Of a stretch of DNA of 10,908 nucleotides, positions 8,624 to 10,908 are shown piece by piece (the first letter of the stretch is position 1; every line of letters begins with the position of its first letter). Position numbers and translations under genes: made by a program. The notes under the pieces are model-generated. The model worked only from the letters and a program-made list of their open reading frames with translations. It was not told the origin of the DNA and did not search any database. Origin of the DNA: Chrysochromulina parva (Eukaryota; Haptophyta; Prymnesiales; Chrysochromulinaceae); NCBI GenBank assembly GCA_002887195.1, contig PJAB01002024.1, forward strand, positions 1 through 10,908. Direction: 5' to 3'.

Positions 8624-10411
8624 TTGTAGCTGCTGCTGCTGCGTTGGAGGCCAGCGCTCGACACAGCGCTCGCCTCGTCCTGCCCGTCGGACAAGGGCTG
8701 ATAATCCGTGGGGTCGCTCCGGGTCGCGCCGTACTGGGCACTCGCAGCGTCGTCCGCGCCGCCGCCGGCGAGGCACCCGAGCCAGCTGCCGCCCTTGGCC
8801 TCCTTGCCCCGCCTGTAGCGCGCGCCTGATGAGGGATGCAATCCGAGCTCATCATCATAGGTCATCAGCGGCAATCACTGCGAGCGCGCGCCTGATGAGG
8901 GAGGTCATCAGCAGTGGCACTCGGTGGCACTTCGAGGTCCTCAGCGGTCATCAGCGGTCATCAAGAGGTCATCAGAGGTCATCAGCGGTCATCAGCGGTC
9001 ATCAGAGGTCATCAGAGGCCATCAGAGGTCATCAGAGGTCATCAAGGGTCATCAAGGGTAATCCAGGGTCATTACCTGGCGCGAGGTAGCCCCGAACTTG
9101 AAGCCCCGCCTCTGGTCGCAATCGGATCATTAAGTCGACATCTGTGACGGGCGTCGTGTCGGGCGAAAGGGCGAGTCAATGAGTGGCCATCCGAGGTCAT
9201 CAGGGAGGTCACTATGAGGTCATCAGGGAGGTCACTATGAGGTCATCAGGGAGGTCACTCCGAGGTCATCAGGGAGGTCACTCCGAGGTCATCAGGGAGG
9301 CCATCGGAAGGCGCGCAGAGGGCGAGCAGAGATAGGGGCAAGCATGTGCACTGTTGCCCCCAAAGGCATGGGCCCTGTTGCCACAAGGCATGCGCACCTA
9401 TCTCGAAGGCGATCTTCGTCATCATCATAGGTCATCAGTGGCAATCAGGGCTCATCAGTGCGCGCCTGTCTCGAAGGCGATCTTCGTCACTGAGCGACGA
9501 TCTTTAGGCGCCGTCGTGGGCTCCTTGGGCGCCGTCGTGGGCTCCTTGGGCGCCGTCTTGGAGGGCGTGGCGCTCAACGTGGCGCTCGCCTCCGGCGCGG
9601 GCGGCGGCGGCGGCGGCGACGCACGGCCGGCTGCCTTATTGGGCCCAGCGCCGCCGCTCCCGGCCTCTGCGCCGTGCGCGACGGCGCGTGAGACGTTGGT
9701 GAGCATGCATTGGAGCTCGGCGATTATCTCGCCGATCTCGGGCTCCTTGAAGCCGAGGCTGCCTCCGGTGAGGGTGCCGAGGGCCTGGTGGGCCGTGCTC
9801 CCCACCGACGACGCGGCGCGACCCAGGGTTCGTCGGGATTCGTCAAAGGTTCGTTGGACGGCCGACCAAGGGTTCGAATTGCCAAATAAGGAACCCTCCA
9901 CGGCGGGTGCCGGCACCGACGGGTCCGGCTGCGTCGTCGGCGACGAGCTGCGCGCGCGCGCCTCTGCGGCGCGCGCTGGACCGAGGATCTCATCGCTCAG
10001 CTCGACGGCCAGGGCAATGTGGTCGGGGATGTGCCACTGCTGGTTGACATCGATACGGCCGAGGGCCCAGTCGCGGAAGATCTCCTCGAGCTTCTGGCGC
10101 ACCTTAGGCAGCGAGGCCTCGACGATGCGCGGCAGCGAGCGCGCGAGTGCGGACATGGAGGCCTGGCGGCCGCGCCGACCGACCTGCTGGATGGGCATCA
10201 GCACGGGTCGAATGACGTCCCTGGCTGTGTGCTTAGTCGCATCGAGCAGCCTCTTGCCCGAGTTGCCAAACCAGTTGCCCGCGGCCTCGACGTCCTTATC
10301 CCAGATGTCGGTGCTATCACCCTCTTCGGCGTCCTCGTTCGCGGTCGCCGCCACCGTGCTCACCACACGCGTCGCATACCCGTGGCCGACGCTCGGCGAT
10401 ATCATGTACAT
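4035..10411 (-). CDS. SYLF-domain protein gene, 16 exons (whole gene model)
   Basis: Exons in transcript order: 10411-9466, 9141-9076, 8825-8459, 8171-8005, 7934-7885, 7794-7730, 7511-7388, 7204-7158, 7013-6820, 6734-6682, 6480-6370, 6083-6032, 5843-5753, 5648-5327, 5000-4833, 4628-4035. All phases agree, giving 3417 nt, about 1138 aa. I chose junctions by reading frame, GT-AG ends and the SYLF family pattern. The first intron uses a GC donor. Least certain is the last junction: acceptor at 4628 keeps phase 0, while 4636 (CATCAG/GC) matches the usual intron end but breaks phase. SYLF domains bind phosphoinositides, and the yeast and animal members (Ysc84, SH3YL1) bundle or regulate actin at membranes; the bacterial relatives are lipoproteins. 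A membrane-associated role is inferred. Neither a FYVE nor an SH3 domain was seen. Confidence 0.82.
4629..4832 (-). repeat. Intron 15 of SYLF gene, 38-bp repeat of exon 15 end
   Basis: The exon 15 boundary (GCATGCAGCACGGG followed by GTCCAACC) occurs four times at an exact 38-bp period, with TTGGACCCC starting at 4713, 4751, 4789 and 4827. Only the copy at 4827 belongs to the exon; the others are intronic decoy donors. The rest is GCATGC/CTGATGG satellite. The common 3' end CCTCATCAG is at 4637-4645, 8 nt before the acceptor I use. Confidence 0.65.
5001..5326 (-). repeat. Intron 14 of SYLF gene, 77-bp and 64-bp tandem repeats
   Basis: Near the donor, a 77-bp unit (5211-5287 and 5288-5364) includes the last 38 nt of exon 14 plus the donor GTGCGATC, so a decoy donor lies inside the intron. 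Toward the acceptor, a 64-bp unit starting at 5007, 5071 and 5135 contains the inverted pair CATTGATGG/CCATCAATG. The acceptor is CGGCAG at 5001-5006, not the usual CATCAG. Confidence 0.65.
5649..5752 (-). other. Intron 13 of SYLF gene
   Basis: 104 nt with donor GTAAGG and acceptor CCCTCATCAG. It has degenerate TTGATGGC/CTGATTGC units and a short GATGAT run, and no clear exon duplication. The phase (CT plus G) restores a Leu codon ending AKEIL. Confidence 0.7.
5753..7794 (-). CDS. SYLF gene exons 6-13: SYLF (Ysc84/SH3YL1) domain
   Basis: Spliced, this encodes residues about 533-778. Exons 6-7 give LIRKILE/CVFGGFSAEKPLRVPL and an acidic helix; exon 8 VREATRVLLALTNPS; exon 9 VDSAIPKAVLKRAKGLVI, GFLHVGGGFGSGIMLRR and WSGPVSVN; exon 10 MRKSDTLLCLLDDAAIN; exon 11 VFSKAIDGLGQLKLG and AIAAGPVGRDA; exon 12 GGVASILSYSHSQGVFGG; exon 13 ATMEGAVLFGRQADNEEYYF and AKEIL. 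These are the family hallmarks in order: IPxxVLxxAKG, GxGSG, WSxPS-like, LG...AAGPVGR, SYSxSxGxFxG and the NxxYY end. Length from exon 8 to exon 13 is typical of one complete domain. Joining exon 12 directly to exon 13 aligns without a gap to the family pattern GLFAGxSLEG; including the intervening 15 nt (5942-5956) would insert five extra residues and need a non-canonical donor. Confidence 0.88.
5844..6031 (-). repeat. Intron 12 of SYLF gene with relic of exon junction
   Basis: 188 nt, donor GTGATTGC and acceptor CCTCATCAG. It contains CTAATGACC repeats and a 36-bp perfect copy (5956-5991) of the exon 12 end (6031-6066), 75 bp apart. The copy continues into 16 nt (5942-5957) resembling the start of exon 13 at about 12 of 16 positions, so it looks like a relic of the joined exon 12/13 sequence. 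Confidence 0.7.
6084..6369 (-). repeat. Intron 11 of SYLF gene, 50-bp repeats of exon 11 end
   Basis: A 50-bp unit with the last 24 nt of exon 11 (coding for ALDGYFSQ), the donor GTGATGACC and two CTGATGACC steps occurs four times, ending at 6240, 6290, 6340 and 6390. Two diverged copies (GATCGTGTGCTC...TCGCAG) lie near 6088-6110 and 6170-6190. The last one supplies the acceptor TTATCGCAG. Confidence 0.7.
6481..6681 (-). repeat. Intron 10 of SYLF gene
   Basis: 201 nt with a consensus-like donor GTGAGT and acceptor CCTCATCAG. A 40-bp unit is repeated at 6571-6610 and 6624-6663 (one mismatch, period 53). The remainder is GCATGC/CTGATGGC satellite like intron 15. Confidence 0.72.
6735..6819 (-). 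repeat. Intron 9 of SYLF gene, period equals intron length
   Basis: 85 nt, donor GTATGC and acceptor CCTCATCAG. A 29-bp sequence at 6707-6735 (mostly exon 10) recurs perfectly at 6792-6820 (mostly intron), exactly 85 bp away. The rest is four to five CTGATGACC/CTAATGACC units. Splicing leaves a single copy in the mRNA. Confidence 0.78.
7014..7157 (-). repeat. Intron 8 of SYLF gene, 60-bp repeats carrying the exon 8/9 junction
   Basis: Two 60-bp units (7011-7070 and 7071-7130) carry GTTGACGAACCC followed by CATCAG or ATCAGCGTC, matching the end of exon 8 and start of exon 9. The acceptor itself lies in one of these copies. Donor is GTGGGACT. Confidence 0.72.
7205..7387 (-). repeat. Intron 7 of SYLF gene
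   Basis: 183 nt, donor GTGCGCTG and acceptor CCTCATCAG. The 20-bp donor-side sequence at 7373-7392 is repeated at 7288-7307 (period 85), with a diverged copy of the exon 7 tail beside it. Between them are units such as CTGATTGCC and ATGATTGCC. Confidence 0.68.
7512..7729 (-). repeat. Intron 6 of SYLF gene, 24-bp minisatellite
   Basis: Five near-perfect 24-bp units start at 7585, 7609, 7633, 7657 and 7681 with a partial unit at 7705; on the coding strand each reads TTGATTGC...CCCGAGATTGCC. The donor GTGCGC resembles the start of exon 7 (GTGCGTC). The array is an open frame on both strands because 24 is a multiple of three, which explains protein-like readings here that I do not accept. Confidence 0.7.
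7795..7884 (-). other. Intron 5 of SYLF gene
   Basis: 90 nt with donor GTGAGG, a few CTGATGRC units near the donor, a pyrimidine-rich stretch and acceptor TTTCTGCGCACAG. It looks like an ordinary intron with only a short repeat patch. Phase 0. Confidence 0.75.
7885..10411 (-). CDS. SYLF gene exons 1-5: N-terminal region
   Basis: Exon 1 (9466-10411, 315 codons plus 1 nt) starts with ATG at 10411; a second Met is two codons on. It is helical at first (residues about 40-140, including LPKVRQKLEEIFRDWALG), then Ser/Pro-rich, with an eight-residue Pro run and a twice-repeated APKEPTT peptide. Exons 1-2 join to read VTKIAFET/DVDLMIRLRPEAG, which alternates like beta strands. Exon 3 (8459-8825) carries poly-Gly and poly-Ser runs (CAG/GGC codons) and ends VVTLKSRLRIW. 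Exon 4 (8005-8171) continues WDLRDGILNVAFLPRE. Exon 5 (7885-7934) reads STYRSAFHGGAASLQVQ. Taking out the low-complexity inserts leaves strand-like segments that might form a lipid-binding barrel, but I do not recognise a family with confidence. Confidence 0.72.
7935..8004 (-). repeat. Intron 4 of SYLF gene, period equals intron length
   Basis: 70 nt, donor GTACGT, pyrimidine tract CCCCTCTTCCCCACAG. A 29-bp sequence at 7906-7934 (exon 5) recurs perfectly at 7976-8004 (intron 5' end), exactly 70 bp away. There is no CTGATGACC satellite. Confidence 0.78.
8172..8458 (-). repeat. Intron 3 of SYLF gene, mosaic with 71-bp repeats
   Basis: Donor half: a 71-bp unit starting at 8315, 8386 and 8457 contains the last ~20 nt of exon 3 with its donor GTGCG, so three donors exist. 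Acceptor half: 8184-8291 aligns without gaps to intron 8 (7033-7140), and the adjoining CAGTAGCCATCAGCGCACC resembles intron 7 near 7365-7387. Acceptor is CCTCATCAG. Confidence 0.7.
8534..8624. repeat. Coding microsatellites (Ser and Gly runs) in exon 3
   Basis: On the plus strand, a CTG run (8534-8561) is followed by CCG/GCC runs (8567-8624). On the coding strand they read AGC and GGC codons, giving poly-Ser and poly-Gly in exon 3. They are likely to vary in length between strains. Confidence 0.8.
8826..9075 (-). repeat. Intron 2 of SYLF gene, 10-bp satellite
   Basis: From about 8936 to 9070 it is nearly all a 10-bp unit, CTGATGACCT on the coding strand, with variants. A 20-bp acceptor-side sequence (8817-8836) is repeated at 8883-8902. 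Use of the outer copy as acceptor would soon meet a stop, so the inner copy (exon from 8825) is chosen. Donor is GTAATGACC. Confidence 0.72.
9142..9465 (-). repeat. Intron 1 of SYLF gene, GC donor and 23-bp repeats
   Basis: The exon 1 end (GAAGATCGCCTTCGAGACAG) is followed by GCGCGC, and reading through meets TGA four codons on. A near copy at about 9398-9420 has a GT donor (GAGATAG/GTGCGC). Five 23-bp units (from 9193, 9216, 9239, 9262, 9285) fill the acceptor half. Acceptor is GTCACAG at 9142. Confidence 0.62.
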
Positions 10412-10434
10412 CGCGCCCTTCTACTAGCTTACTG

Positions 10435-10445
10435 ACCGGTAAAAA
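10435..10445 (-). promoter_or_regulatory. TTTTTACCGGT, candidate core promoter element of SYLF gene
   Basis: On the minus strand this 11-mer ends 23 nt before the ATG at 10411. The identical 11-mer lies upstream of the DUF5522 gene at 2234-2244 in matching orientation. The close spacing implies a very short 5' UTR if transcription begins within or just after it. Confidence 0.4.
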
Positions 10446-10716
10446 GTGTGGAATCGTGCACCTTTTGTCGCTCGGTCATTGAGATTCGTCGGTGCCCCCC
10501 ATAGGTCTTTCTGGATGGTTTATTCGTGCGAACACGATAGAATCGGGGACACCCTTGAACGAAGCCGCGTTCGGGCGGTACGCACATCAAACTTCACCGA
10601 AACAGCGAAAATGGGCGTCGGACGAAAGTGTCCCCGATCGCGTTCGCTCCGCCGCCATCTCATTGCTCTGGCCACTTTCGGACTCACCAGCAGCCGTCGC
10701 GTATCCGAGCGACAAA
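10446..10716. promoter_or_regulatory. Right-hand divergent intergenic region
   Basis: 270 bp between the SYLF gene and the candidate plus-strand start at 10717. It contains a perfect 10-bp inverted repeat, ATCGGGGACA (10542-10551) and TGTCCCCGAT (10629-10638). The open frames that cross it in both plus-strand phases lack ATG starts with protein-like content before 10717, so I treat it as non-coding. Confidence 0.4.
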
Positions 10717-10890
10717 ATGGCGTCTACGAGCAAGCCAAACACCCCAAATTTGGAAGGCGCCGCTGCCGCGGCGGCACTGTGGACGGATGCCTACTGGCGG
10801 CCGAGTCATAACAGTCCGTGGACCAATGGGAAATGGCAAATACCATCTCGAAATTCGCTACAACCCTCGCGCAAGCTCGAAGCGTGCTGA
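10717..10890 (+). CDS. Possible first exon of a divergent gene, unrecognised
   Basis: ATG at 10717 has a strong initiation context (A at -3, G at +4) and opens 57 codons: MASTSKPNTPNLEG, a short poly-Ala, then ALWTDAYWRPSHNSPWTNGKW. The first 40 residues look protein-like; the last 15 (Arg/Ser/Leu-rich) may be intron read-through, so the exon may end earlier at a donor and continue beyond the window. No family was recognised, and it could be spurious. Confidence 0.35.
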   Translation: MASTSKPNTPNLEGAAAAAALWTDAYWRPSHNSPWTNGKWQIPSRNSLQPSRKLEAC

Positions 10891-10908
10891 TCTTAAAAGT
10901 ATTACCTC

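Noticed and set aside
8561..8858. Alternative frames in exon 3 rich in Ala or Arg
   Set aside because: They are frame-shifted readings of the Ser and Gly microsatellites; only the GARYRRGKEAKGG frame joins in phase with both neighbouring exons.
4637..8902. CTGATGAG repeats as hammerhead ribozymes
   Set aside because: CTGATGAG matches one half of the hammerhead core, but I found no stem II followed by CGAAA or GAAAC near any copy on either strand; the motif is better explained as a shared intron 3' end.
6084..9075. Intronic C/D-box snoRNAs, since GTGATGA and CTGA abound in the introns
   Set aside because: The box C-like and box D-like words overlap or lie about 3 nt apart in short tandem units, leaving no guide region, and no terminal stem was seen.
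5900..9310. CRISPR array from the regular short repeats
   Set aside because: Repeats are 8-77 bp satellites without unique spacers of constant length, they lie in introns of a eukaryotic gene, and there are no cas genes.
9354..10427. Plus-strand 357-residue open frame
   Set aside because: It overlaps exon 1 of the SYLF gene on the opposite strand and begins in intron repeat; its composition is that of a shadow frame.

Overview
This is a gene-dense, GC-rich (by eye) nuclear fragment of a eukaryote, probably a microalga or related protist. The signs are spliceosomal GT-AG introns, an FKBP with an organelle-type leader, a SYLF-domain protein, and a large VSHGW/FIDFCSLPQ protein of a type I associate with haptophytes and dinoflagellates. 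I cannot fix the species. No rRNA, tRNA, CRISPR array, prokaryotic operon or coding transposon was seen.

Layout. (1) 1-1832, minus strand: a long intronless gene running off the left edge (610 codons visible), with a SHGW...FIDFCSLPQ...RGWCCSE region and a weaker internal copy of the same pattern. (2) 1833-2364: divergent intergenic region with a hairpin and TACCGGTACAGG motifs. (3) 2365-2979, plus: small protein ending in a Cys/His motif of DUF5522 type. (4) 3182-3709, minus: FKBP-type peptidyl-prolyl isomerase with a basic N-terminal leader. (5) 4035-10411, minus: one large gene that I reconstruct as 16 exons (about 1138 aa), coding for a SYLF (Ysc84/SH3YL1-type) protein with a long N-terminal region and a low-complexity Gly/Ala/Ser C-terminus. 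(6) 10446-10908: upstream DNA and the possible first exon of a divergent plus-strand gene.

The remarkable part is the SYLF gene. Its 15 introns are built from short tandem repeats whose units contain CTGAT or CTAAT on the coding strand, which fits a branch-point consensus (CTRAY). Most introns share the 3' end CCTCATCAG, and exon sequence next to the splice site is repeated inside or beside the intron. In several cases the duplication period equals the intron length exactly (70, 85 bp), as expected if introns arose by tandem duplication of exon DNA. Two introns share a gapless 108-bp block that includes sequence derived from an exon junction, and two others share a 38-bp block at the donor end, so intron material has also moved between sites. 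The other genes in the window show no introns.

The genes do not form an obvious pathway. A shared TTTTTACCGGT motif lies upstream of both the DUF5522 gene and the SYLF gene and may be a core promoter element.
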